From NCBI GenBank assembly GCA_031551625.1, contig JAVBNJ010000156.1, forward strand, positions 1-14,554: a DNA stretch of 14,554 bases, in the 5' to 3' direction. The stretch's first letter is position 1. Each line of letters opens with the position of its first letter. Source of the stretch: JAVBNJ01 sp031551625. Lineage in GTDB: Bacteria; Bacteroidota; Bacteroidia; Bacteroidales; UBA932. The translations under genes and the position numbers were made by a program. Positions 7,576 through 14,233 of this stretch are shown here, piece after piece. The notes under the pieces are model-generated. The model saw only the letters and a list, made by a program, of their open reading frames with translations, searched no databases and was not told the DNA's origin.

Positions 7576-9576
7576 ATGTCACGTATAGGCGTTTTTATTT
7601 GCCATTGCGGCGAGAATATATCGGCCACGGTCGATTGCGGAAAAGTAGCGGAACAAATAGGAAATGTGCCGGGTGTGGTATATTCCACCGACTACAAATA
7701 CATGTGTTCCGATCCGGGACAAACGAAAATCAAAGAAGCGATAAAGGAACATAACCTCACGGGGGTGGTGGTATCGGCGTGTTCGCCGCGGATGCACGAA
7801 CCTACGTTCCGTAAAGCCTGTGCCGAAGCTGGCTTGAACCCCTACCTTTGCGAAATGGCCAATATCCGCGAACACTGTTCGTGGGTGCACGAAAAAGGCG
7901 AAGCCACTACGCAAAAGGCGGTGGACTTGGTACGCACGCTGGTCGAAAAAGTAAAGAACAATCATCCGCTTGAAGCCATCAAAGTGCCGTTAAATAAAAC
8001 GGCTGTAGTGATTGGCGGCGGTGTGACAGGGATTCAGGCTTCGTTGGATATTGCCAATGCCGGACAAAAAGTGATTCTGGTAGAGCGTGAGCCATCTATC
8101 GGTGGAAAAATGGCCGGTCTTTCCGAAACCTTCCCCACGCTTGACTGTTCGCAATGTATCCTTACGCCGCGACTGGTTGATGTGGCGCAACATCCGAACA
8201 TCACGCTTTACACTTACTCTGAAGTGGAAAGCATGGACGGGTTTATCGGGAATTTCAATGTGCGCATTCGCCGGAAAGCTAAGAGTGTGGACGAAAAAAC
8301 GTGTACCGGTTGTGGCTTGTGTACCACGAAATGCCCGAATAAAAAAATTCCGAGCGAGTTTGAGCAAGGTCTGGCTAACCGCACGGCTATTTACGTACCA
8401 TTCCCGCAAGCTGTGCCCAATAAACCGGTGATTGACCGTGCTAATTGCACTTATTTCAAAACCGGTAAATGTGGCGTGTGTCAAAAGGTTTGTCCAACGG
8501 GCGCTGTAAACTACGCGCAACAAGATGAAATAATCGAAGTAAAAGCAGGTGCCATTGTATTGGCCACCGGCTTTGAAGTGAAGAAAGCCGATTTCTTTCC
8601 CGAATACGGCTATGGAAAATATAAAGATGTAATCAACGGGTTGCAGTTCGAGCGTTTGGCTTCGGCTTCGGGCCCTACGAAGGGTGAGATTCGCCGTCCG
8701 TCCGACGGGAAAGTGCCCGAAAAAGTGGTGTTCCTGGCCTGTGCCGGTTCGCGCGATGCGGCAAAAGGCATTCCCTACTGCTCAAAAATCTGCTGCATGT
8801 ACACTGCCAAGCACGCTATCCTCTACAAACACAAAGTACATCATGGCACACCGTATGTATTTTACATGGACATCCGTTCGGCAGGGAAAAATTATGATGA
8901 ATTTACCCGTCGTGCCATTGAGGAAGACGGTGCAAAATATATCCGCGGACGTGTATCGAACATTTACGAAAAAGACGGCAAGCTCATTGTCCGTGGCGCC
9001 GATACTTTAATGGGCGGACGTCCTGTAGAAATTGAAGCAGACATGGTCGTGCTGGCCAGCGCCGCCGTATCGTCTGCCGGCTCTGAAGAGTTGGCGCAAA
9101 AGCTGCACGTATCGTATGATGCGTACAAATTTTTTGCAGAAGCGCACCCGAAATTGAAACCGGTGGAAACAAACACCGCCGGGATTTTTGTAGCCGGTGC
9201 CTGCCAGGCGCCGAAAGATATTCCCGAATCGGTAGCCGCTGCATCGGGCGCGGCCGCCAAGGTGATCGGCCTGTTCTCGAATAGCGAGCTTACGCGCGAA
9301 CCGTTGGTTGCCAAAGTAAACCGCATGCCTGCCCCGATTTTCTCGACCTGTATGGGTTGCGGCATGTGTGCCAATGTGTGCCCCTATCAAGCTATCAGCA
9401 AGGAAGAAATAAAAGACCGCGCCGGCAATGTCGTAAAAAATATTGCGTCTATCAACCCCGGCTTGTGCCAGGGCTGCGGAACCTGCGTAGCATTCTGTAA
9501 ATCGAAATCCATCGATCTCGAAGGATATTCGAACAAACAAGTATATGAAGAAGTATTAGCCCTTTTGAACGCATAA
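7576..9576 (+). CDS. hdrA: Heterodisulfide reductase subunit A, FAD-containing (HdrA)
   Basis: HdrA is the flavin subunit where electrons are bifurcated. The 666-residue length matches typical HdrA. An N-terminal cysteine-rich domain begins GVFICHCGENISATVDC. The FAD-binding dinucleotide fold follows with GGGVTGIQASLDIANAG (about 147-163), VEREPSIGGKMAGL and LDCSQC (about 190-194). Inserted iron-sulfur motifs lie at about 244-254 (CTGCGLCTTKCP) and 291-307 (ending CGVCQKVCP). GAIVLATGFE marks the second flavin-binding strand, and CAGSRD with PYCSKICCMYTAKHA is typical of the family. Two C-terminal ferredoxin motifs are at about 592-603 (CMGCGMCANVCP) and 631-641 (CQGCGTCVAFC). A good ribosome site (aagga) precedes the ATG. 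The gene is GC-richer than the KilA-N remnant that follows. Confidence 0.96.
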   Translation: MSRIGVFICHCGENISATVDCGKVAEQIGNVPGVVYSTDYKYMCSDPGQTKIKEAIKEHNLTGVVVSACSPRMHEPTFRKACAEAGLNPYLCEMANIREHCSWVHEKGEATTQKAVDLVRTLVEKVKNNHPLEAIKVPLNKTAVVIGGGVTGIQASLDIANAGQKVILVEREPSIGGKMAGLSETFPTLDCSQCILTPRLVDVAQHPNITLYTYSEVESMDGFIGNFNVRIRRKAKSVDEKTCTGCGLCTTKCPNKKIPSEFEQGLANRTAIYVPFPQAVPNKPVIDRANCTYFKTGKCGVCQKVCPTGAVNYAQQDEIIEVKAGAIVLATGFEVKKADFFPEYGYGKYKDVINGLQFERLASASGPTKGEIRRPSDGKVPEKVVFLACAGSRDAAKGIPYCSKICCMYTAKHAILYKHKVHHGTPYVFYMDIRSAGKNYDEFTRRAIEEDGAKYIRGRVSNIYEKDGKLIVRGADTLMGGRPVEIEADMVVLASAAVSSAGSEELAQKLHVSYDAYKFFAEAHPKLKPVETNTAGIFVAGACQAPKDIPESVAAASGAAAKVIGLFSNSELTREPLVAKVNRMPAPIFSTCMGCGMCANVCPYQAISKEEIKDRAGNVVKNIASINPGLCQGCGTCVAFCKSKSIDLEGYSNKQVYEEVLALLNA

Positions 9577-9599
9577 TCAAGGATTAAATTCAAACCATT

Positions 9600-10017
9600 A
9601 TGGCAAAAAAGCAATCTATTTTAATTGATAATTCCAAAATTGCTCTTATTTCACAAGGAGATGAAGATTATATTTCTCTCACTGATATGGCTCACAGCCA
9701 GATGGAGGAACATATTATCATAAAATGGTTAAGCTTGAAAAGTACAATTGAGTATATCGGAGAATGGGAAACCTTGTATAATCCGAATTTTAATTATACC
9801 GAATTCGGTACAATTAAAAACTCATCAGGAAGTAATAATTTCGTACTATCTGTAAAACAATGGATTGATTTGTTTGTCGAATATGGAAAACTTGAATGCC
9901 GTTTTTATCAACGAAAATATTCCTCAAAAAGAACGATTAGTAAAATTGAATAAAATAGCAATTCAACAAATGACTGTTTTGCAAGAAATTGAAAGTAGAA
10001 AATTGTTAAAAGAATAA
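9600..10017 (+). pseudogene. KilA-N domain gene with internal deletion and frameshift
   Basis: The first part reads as the N-terminus of a KilA-N protein, a DNA-binding domain family common in phages and Bacteroidetes. Visible motifs are DEDYISLTDMA, VIxW-like IIIKWLS, TIEYIGEWETLYNPNFN and TEFGTIKNSSGSNNFVLSVKQWI, to about residue 90. The open frame ends at 9953 (117 codons). The family's C-terminus continues in the +1 frame from about 9874 to the TAA at 10015-10017, reading LSNMENLNAVFINEN, then IPQKERLVKLNKIAIQQM and a final KLLKE. The middle of the domain, roughly 100 or more residues by comparison with full-length relatives recalled from memory, is missing at about 9870-9876, and the join is out of frame. 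Base composition is much more AT-rich than hdrA and flxD, indicating acquisition. The truncated product could still be translated. Confidence 0.75.
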
Positions 10018-10044
10018 AATTTTTGAATTGATAAATAAGATATT

Positions 10045-10479
10045 ATGTCAAATTTTGAACCAAAAATAGTAGCTTTCGTGTGCAACTGGTGCACCTATGC
10101 AGGTGCCGACCTCACGGGAACAAGCCGTATCAAGTATTCACCGAATGTGAAGATTATCCGTTTCCCATGTACGGGGCGTATTGATTTCATGTTGCTCATG
10201 AAAGCCTTTTCCAACGGGGCCGATGGCGTGATTGTATCGGGTTGCCACCCGAACGATTGCCACTACACCTCTGGCAATTTCCATGCACGCCGCCGCTGGA
10301 CGATGTTCCGCACGCTGCTTGATTTTATGGGTATCGAAATCGACCGCATCACCTTTACGTGGGTGTCGGCCGCCGAAGGCGCCAAATGGGCCGACGTGGT
10401 AAACGATACTGCCAACCGTGTCAAGGAAATGGGACCTTACAAAAAGTATCAAGAAATTTCGAACGAAGATTATGAATAA
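10045..10479 (+). CDS. flxD: FlxD: MvhD/FlpD-like [2Fe-2S] electron-transfer subunit
   Basis: This 144-residue protein belongs to the MvhD/FlpD family (methyl-viologen-reducing hydrogenase delta), which docks an electron-donating module onto HdrA. The cluster-binding cysteines are visible: Cys13 and Cys16 (FVCNWCTYAGAD), Cys42 (RFPCTGRID), and Cys67 and Cys72 (SGCHPNDCHY). The motif NFHARRR follows, as usual. The length is normal for the stand-alone protein. Here it should bridge the FlxABC NADH-oxidising unit to HdrA. Its last codons overlap the flxC start by 8 bases, indicating coupled translation. The KilA-N remnant lies directly upstream. Confidence 0.93.
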   Translation: MSNFEPKIVAFVCNWCTYAGADLTGTSRIKYSPNVKIIRFPCTGRIDFMLLMKAFSNGADGVIVSGCHPNDCHYTSGNFHARRRWTMFRTLLDFMGIEIDRITFTWVSAAEGAKWADVVNDTANRVKEMGPYKKYQEISNEDYE

Positions 10480-11275
10480 AGTAAACGAAATAGCCAACAA
10501 CCTGCTGCAATCGGGCGATGTGCAATGTGTGATAGGATATGCCGAAGGTTCCAACGGGCGTGTACGTCCGGCGTTTGCACGCAACAGCGAGGAAGCGTCG
10601 CGCCTGGTGTACGACAACCGTTGCACACAAAACCTGGCCATGTATTTGTACAAACGCGAAATAAAAAGCCTTGGAAAGCCGGCCATTGTAGCCAATCAAA
10701 GTACGCTGCGCGGCATCATCCGCCTGGCGGCCGAAAAGCAAATTGCCGATAATTCGGTGGTTGTACTTGCCGTGCAAGATACTGGCGACGTATTGGAATT
10801 CCGTACATTCGACGAAATAGAAACTCATTTGGCTACGCTGGAACACAAGCTCAGTGCCGAAGACCAGGCATTGCTCGATAAACTGAACGCCATGAGCGCC
10901 GAAGAGCGCTGGGCATTCTGGAAAGGCGAAATGGAGCACTGCATCAAGTGTTACGCTTGCCGCCAGGCTTGTCCGATGTGCTATTGCACCCAATGCACCG
11001 TAGAGAGCAATTTGCCGCAATGGATACCTGTGGCAGCCAGCACACAAGGTAATTTGGAATGGCATCTCATGCGCGCCATGCACTTGTCGGGACGCTGTAT
11101 TGCCTGTGGGCAGTGTGCCGAGGCTTGCCCCGTCAACATTCCGATCCACCTGTTGCCGATCCGCCTGTCGGAAGAAATTAAAGACGTATATGGAATGGTT
11201 ACCGGTACGCGCCGCGATGAAGGTTGTGCCATGGCGACATTCCAACCCAACGATAAAGAAGAATTTATTGGCTAA
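10472..11275 (+). CDS. flxC: FlxC: iron-sulfur electron-transfer subunit
   Basis: The 267-residue protein has an N-terminal domain without cysteine motifs that resembles the FrhB/FdhB-type N-terminal region (RPAFARNSEEASRLVYDN, then VVVLAVQDTGDVLEF). A C-terminal iron-sulfur half follows. The first cysteine group is Cys157, 160, 163, 167, then Cys170, 172 and 175 (CIKCYACRQACPMCYCTQC). The second is Cys209, 212, 215, 219 (CIACGQCAEACP). This pattern fits FlxC of the FlxABCD NADH dehydrogenase. The ATG at 10472 overlaps the end of flxD by 8 bases; an upstream start at 10418 would lie deep inside flxD. The stop at 11273-11275 is followed at once by the hairpin array that separates it from flxB. 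Confidence 0.88.
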   Translation: MNKVNEIANNLLQSGDVQCVIGYAEGSNGRVRPAFARNSEEASRLVYDNRCTQNLAMYLYKREIKSLGKPAIVANQSTLRGIIRLAAEKQIADNSVVVLAVQDTGDVLEFRTFDEIETHLATLEHKLSAEDQALLDKLNAMSAEERWAFWKGEMEHCIKCYACRQACPMCYCTQCTVESNLPQWIPVAASTQGNLEWHLMRAMHLSGRCIACGQCAEACPVNIPIHLLPIRLSEEIKDVYGMVTGTRRDEGCAMATFQPNDKEEFIG

Positions 11276-11278
11276 AAT

Positions 11279-11588
11279 GCCCGTAAATGGACGAACAACA
11301 ACGAATAACCGTGAGCGTGGCTCGCAGATAAAAGAAACGAAAACATAACCAACATGTCCGCGAAGCGGGCAAATATGAATAACCGAGAGTGCAACTCACG
11401 GGAAAAAAGAAAAATAAGTATAAACAATGTGTCCACGAAGTGGGCAAATATGAATAACCGAGGGTGCAACTCACGGGAAAAAGAAAAAAATAAGTATAAA
11501 CAATGTGTCCACGAAGTGGGCAAATATGAATAACCGTGAGTGCAACTCACGGGAAAGCAAGTACAAGCAATACGTCCGCGAAGCGGGC
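11279..11588 (+). repeat. Array of alternating A and B hairpins upstream of the transposase
   Basis: About 76-base units repeat in tandem. Each has hairpin A (gtccgcgaagcgggc type, GAA loop), the linker aaatatgaataa, hairpin B (ccgtgagtgcaactcacgg type) and an A-rich spacer ending taagtataaacaa. A copies are at 11356-11370, 11431-11445, 11507-11521 and 11574-11588. B copies are at 11309-11327 (diverged), 11383-11401, 11458-11476 and 11534-11552. A degenerate A-like copy in inverted orientation is at 11279-11292. B is a perfect 7-bp stem only in the 11534 copy; the others carry mismatches or wobbles. Unlike CRISPR repeats, the whole unit including the spacer is repeated. Confidence 0.9.
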
Positions 11589-11605
11589 GAACAACGAAGA
11601 ATAAA

Positions 11606-12052
11606 ATGTCGAGCTACCGTCAAATATTGTATCATATTATCTTTCGGACTAAAGACAGTGAGAAAACACTCTCTTTAGACCATTCCGATGATTTATACAA
11701 ATACGTTTGGGGTATTGTAAAACAAAAAGGTGGTCATTTGTACCGTATCAATGGTATGGAAGACCACCTTCATCTGCTTTCGGATTTGCATCCAGCTATT
11801 GCGTTAGCCGATTTTGTCCGAGATATTAAGGTTGCTTCTTCCTTGTGGTTAAAAGAGAATCCCGCCTTTCCCGATTTTAAAGGGTGGGCAGACGGATATG
11901 CCGCATTGACTTATACGTACAGAGATAAAGATATGATCATTAATTATATTAAAAATCAACGAGAGCATCATAAGAAATTATCATTTGAAGAAGAATATCG
12001 AAATTTTTTGAAAGAATTTGGAATAGAAATAGATGAACGCTACTTTCCGTAA
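11606..12052 (+). CDS. IS200/RAYT-family Y1 (HUH) transposase
   Basis: The 148-residue protein is a single-domain tyrosine transposase that works on single-stranded DNA hairpins. The HUH motif is His54-Leu-His56 in the segment NGMEDHLHLLSDL. The catalytic tyrosine is Tyr114, with Gln118 four residues later (IINYIKNQREHHK), matching the Tyr/Gln spacing of IS608 TnpA. The length fits IS200/IS605 TnpA; RAYT proteins are often longer but share the fold, so the class is left open. I chose the ATG at 11606 because sequence upstream belongs to hairpin A4. The gene is AT-rich compared with the flx genes. All catalytic residues are present, so it may be active. No accessory tnpB is present. Confidence 0.9.
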   Translation: MSSYRQILYHIIFRTKDSEKTLSLDHSDDLYKYVWGIVKQKGGHLYRINGMEDHLHLLSDLHPAIALADFVRDIKVASSLWLKENPAFPDFKGWADGYAALTYTYRDKDMIINYIKNQREHHKKLSFEEEYRNFLKEFGIEIDERYFP

Positions 12053-12235
12053 TGTTCGCCCGCTTCGCGGACGAGTGGACAGCGTGTTCTTTTAGCCGTG
12101 CGTTTCACACACGGATATTCATATTCGACTCTTTCAGAGCCGTAATAATGAAAAGAACATTCCGCAACGTGGGAAAGCCGGTAAAACCGATGGAAGAAAG
12201 AAAAACAATATAAATAAGGAACTCTGAAAGGGTTC
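12053..12235 (+). repeat. Inverted hairpin copies at the right side of the transposase
   Basis: Inverted hairpin A is at 12058-12072, inside a 21-base perfect inverted match (12053-12073) to 11573-11593. Inverted hairpin B is at 12096-12114 (ccgtgcgtttcacacacgg), followed by atattcatattcg, the reverse complement of the left linker with a few changes. A diverged inverted A lies at 12127-12141, and a forward A-type hairpin at 12219-12235 (gaactct, GAA, agggttc). A 9-bp stem (12085-12093 with 12151-12159) encloses the B and second A copies. The remaining bases to 12267 are AT-rich, with no further structure seen and no TAnnTTTG promoter for flxB. Confidence 0.75.
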
Positions 12236-12267
12236 AATAAAGTAAAGAAAGATTATTCTCAAAAATT

Positions 12268-13284
12268 ATGAGTACTCAAATAAAAGTCCTTCGGGTGGCT
12301 AATTACGAAAAATTGTTGGAAAAACTTCTTTCCGAAGGGAAACAACAAATATATGCCCCTGCTCAGCAAGGCAAACGTGTGGGCTATCAACGCATCAAAT
12401 CGGTGGGCGAAATAGCCGGTGATTTCATCATTCCTGATATGTCGGCAAAAGCCGTGGTATTTCCGCGCATTGAGACACTGTTCAGTTACACAAAACATAA
12501 AGGCGATGTCGAAGTGAAAGACTTCGACTTGGATGCCGTGCCATACAACATTGTGTGGGGCGCCCGTCCGTGCGATGCCGCTGGGATTGAAAGCCTCGCC
12601 GCTATTTTCGGCTGGGATCCGGGCGACCCGATTTTTGCCCGTCGTCGCGAACGTACCACCTTTGTCAGCATTTCGTGCGCCAATGCCGACGATTATTGTT
12701 TTTGCACCTCGGTAGGCGGTAGTCCCGGCAACACCAAGGGCAGTGATTTATTGTTGACAAAAAAAGATAACGGCGATTACATTGTAGAAGTCCTTACGCC
12801 GAAAGGCGAAGCCATTATCAATGCCTCGCCGGAACTGTTCGAAAACGGCGATGCCGCCGACAAGGCCAACTACCTGGCCGATGTGCCGCAACGCTTCGAC
12901 AGTACGGATATTACCGCGCGCATCAACGCGGCGTTCGATACGCCTGTTTTCGATGAATACGCTATGCGTTGCATCGGTTGCGGCGCCTGTGCTTATGTAT
13001 GCCCTGTGTGTGCCTGCTTTGATATCCAGGATGAGAAAAAAGGGTGCACCGGACAACGTATCCGCTTGTGGGATTCGTGCGGTGCAAAATTGTTTACCCT
13101 GCATACCTCGGGCCACAATCCTCGCGAAACACAAGGTGCACGCTGGCGCCAACGTTTGATGCATAAGTTCTCGTATATGCCCGAACGCCTGGATGTACTT
13201 GGCTGCATTGGTTGCGGACGTTGTTCGCGCTGTTGCCCGGTAGATATGAATATCGCTGAAAGCTTAACTCAAATTGCAAAGTAA
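12268..13284 (+). CDS. flxB: FlxB: iron-sulfur subunit of the sulfhydrogenase-beta/AsrA type
   Basis: This 338-residue subunit passes electrons from the FlxA flavin towards FlxC and FlxD. The N-terminal two thirds match the AsrA/sulfhydrogenase-beta type protein. It has RPCDAAGIESL (about residue 110), CANADDYCFCTSVGGSPG and WDSCGAKLF. The C-terminal 4Fe-4S pair is Cys235, 238, 241, 245 (CIGCGACAYVCPVCAC, with extra Cys248 and Cys250) and Cys313, 316, 319, 323 (CIGCGRCSRCCP, with extra Cys322). The start ATG follows an AT-rich leader. The flxC-flxB junction is broken by the transposase element, but flxB itself is intact. The flxA ATG lies 4 bases after its stop. Confidence 0.9.
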   Translation: MSTQIKVLRVANYEKLLEKLLSEGKQQIYAPAQQGKRVGYQRIKSVGEIAGDFIIPDMSAKAVVFPRIETLFSYTKHKGDVEVKDFDLDAVPYNIVWGARPCDAAGIESLAAIFGWDPGDPIFARRRERTTFVSISCANADDYCFCTSVGGSPGNTKGSDLLLTKKDNGDYIVEVLTPKGEAIINASPELFENGDAADKANYLADVPQRFDSTDITARINAAFDTPVFDEYAMRCIGCGACAYVCPVCACFDIQDEKKGCTGQRIRLWDSCGAKLFTLHTSGHNPRETQGARWRQRLMHKFSYMPERLDVLGCIGCGRCSRCCPVDMNIAESLTQIAK

Positions 13285-13288
13285 GACT

Positions 13289-14128
13289 ATGGAAGAAAAA
13301 AATATTTATTTGCCTTATAAAATGCGCTTGGCAAAGGTGACCGAAGAAGCACCCGGCGTACGCACGTTCCGGTTGGAATTTGTGAATCCCGAAGATGCCG
13401 GAAAATTCACATTCCGTACCGGCCAGTTTGCCGAGTATTCGGTATTCGGCGAAGGGGAATCAACTTTTTGTATTGCGTCGCCACACACGCGAAAAGGCTA
13501 TGTGGAATGCACTTTCCGCAAGGTAGGACGTGTTACATCCGCCTTGGCCGGCTTGGAAGAAGGCGATATCCTCGGCTTCCGCGGCCCTTATGGCAACACG
13601 TTCCCGATCGACGAATGGAAAGGCAAGAACCTCGTGTTCATTGCCGGGGGTATTGCCTTGCCGCCCATGCGCAGCGTAATCTGGACGTGCCTCGACAACC
13701 GCGCCGATTATAAAGATGTTACTATTTTCTATGGCGCACGTACCGTTGCCGATTTGGTATATAAGCATGAACTGAAAGAATGGGAAGAGCGTCCCGATGT
13801 GAACCTGCACCTGACCGTAGATCCGGGTGGCGACACGCCCGACTGGAAAGGTAAAGTGGGTTTTGTTCCGACCGTAGTATCGGAAGTAGCCCCGAAAGCC
13901 GAAAACACAATTGTCATTGTGTGCGGCCCGCCGATTATGATTAAGAATACTTTTCCGGTGCTCAAGCAACTCGGCTTCACCGATGAAAATATTTTCACCA
14001 CTTTGGAAAACCGTATGAAATGCGGCTTTGGTAAATGCGGCCGTTGCAATGTCGGTAAAACCTATGTTTGCAAAGACGGCCCGGTATTCACCGCCGCGCA
14101 GCTGGCCGAGATGCCGAACGAATACTAA
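13289..14128 (+). CDS. flxA: FlxA: FAD/NAD(P)-binding oxidoreductase
   Basis: FlxA is the NADH-oxidising flavoprotein of the complex, related to the sulfhydrogenase gamma subunit, AsrB and PyrK. The 279-residue protein has a ferredoxin-reductase-type FAD domain (RTGQFAEYSVFGEGESTFCIAS, with STFCIAS in place of the RxYS motif, and FRGPYGNTF). A nucleotide-binding domain follows with FIAGGIALPPMRSVI, FYGARTVADLVY and IVCGPPIMIKNTF. A C-terminal [2Fe-2S] loop uses Cys245, 250, 253 and 261 (CGFGKCGRCNVGKTYVC). The ATG at 13289 is preferred; a TTG at 13274 would overlap flxB by 11 bases and add only five residues. NADH rather than NADPH is inferred from studied FlxA proteins. It is the last gene before the terminator. 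Confidence 0.93.
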   Translation: MEEKNIYLPYKMRLAKVTEEAPGVRTFRLEFVNPEDAGKFTFRTGQFAEYSVFGEGESTFCIASPHTRKGYVECTFRKVGRVTSALAGLEEGDILGFRGPYGNTFPIDEWKGKNLVFIAGGIALPPMRSVIWTCLDNRADYKDVTIFYGARTVADLVYKHELKEWEERPDVNLHLTVDPGGDTPDWKGKVGFVPTVVSEVAPKAENTIVIVCGPPIMIKNTFPVLKQLGFTDENIFTTLENRMKCGFGKCGRCNVGKTYVCKDGPVFTAAQLAEMPNEY

Positions 14129-14155
14129 GAATTTAGTTTGAAAATTTTGAATAAC

Positions 14156-14186
14156 AAAACGGCGTTAATTTTTTAACGCCGTTTTT
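14156..14186 (+). terminator. Intrinsic terminator of the hdr-flx operon
   Basis: A perfect 13-bp stem (14156-14168, aaaacggcgttaa, with 14173-14185) closes a tttt loop and ends in a T run (14182-14186). It begins 27 bases after the flxA stop codon. Confidence 0.92.
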
Positions 14187-14196
14187 GCAACTTATA

Positions 14197-14227
14197 TTTG
14201 GTAGATAAAAATTTTGTACTACATTTG
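14197..14227 (+). promoter_or_regulatory. Bacteroidetes consensus promoter for a downstream transcript
   Basis: TTTG (14197-14200) and TACATTTG (14220-14227) are separated by exactly 19 bases, an ideal match to TTTG-N19-TAnnTTTG. It sits just past the flxA terminator. The -7 box lies inside the 14-base inverted repeat actacatttgtagt (14218-14231). The start site should be near 14233-14235. No convincing ORF follows, so the product is probably an RNA. Confidence 0.75.
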
Positions 14228-14233
14228 TAGTGG

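Larger units (their letters stand above)
11279..12235 (+). mobile_element. IS200/RAYT-like element with flanking hairpin arrays
   Basis: Between flxC and flxB, which should be adjacent, lie about 990 bases. They hold a single HUH/Y1 transposase gene flanked by families of short palindromes in direct orientation on the left and inverted orientation on the right. A 21-bp perfect inverted repeat brackets the gene (11573-11593 with 12053-12073). This is the layout of a REPtron (a RAYT gene with its REP palindromes) or of an IS200-type element. Exact ends are uncertain because such elements make no target duplication. I took the outermost recognisable hairpins as limits. Confidence 0.6.

Noticed and set aside
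9587..10029. 8-bp inverted repeat (aattcaaa / tttgaatt) flanking the KilA-N remnant
   Set aside because: It is too short and AT-rich to count as transposon ends; it could arise by chance in this composition.
11265..11550. Open frames on both strands within the hairpin array
   Set aside because: They are the repeat unit read through in frame, giving repeating peptides such as CTLGYSYLP; no start signal or known protein supports them.
11356..11588. Possible CRISPR array
   Set aside because: The whole unit of about 76 bases, spacers included, is repeated with scattered changes; there are no unique spacers and no cas genes.
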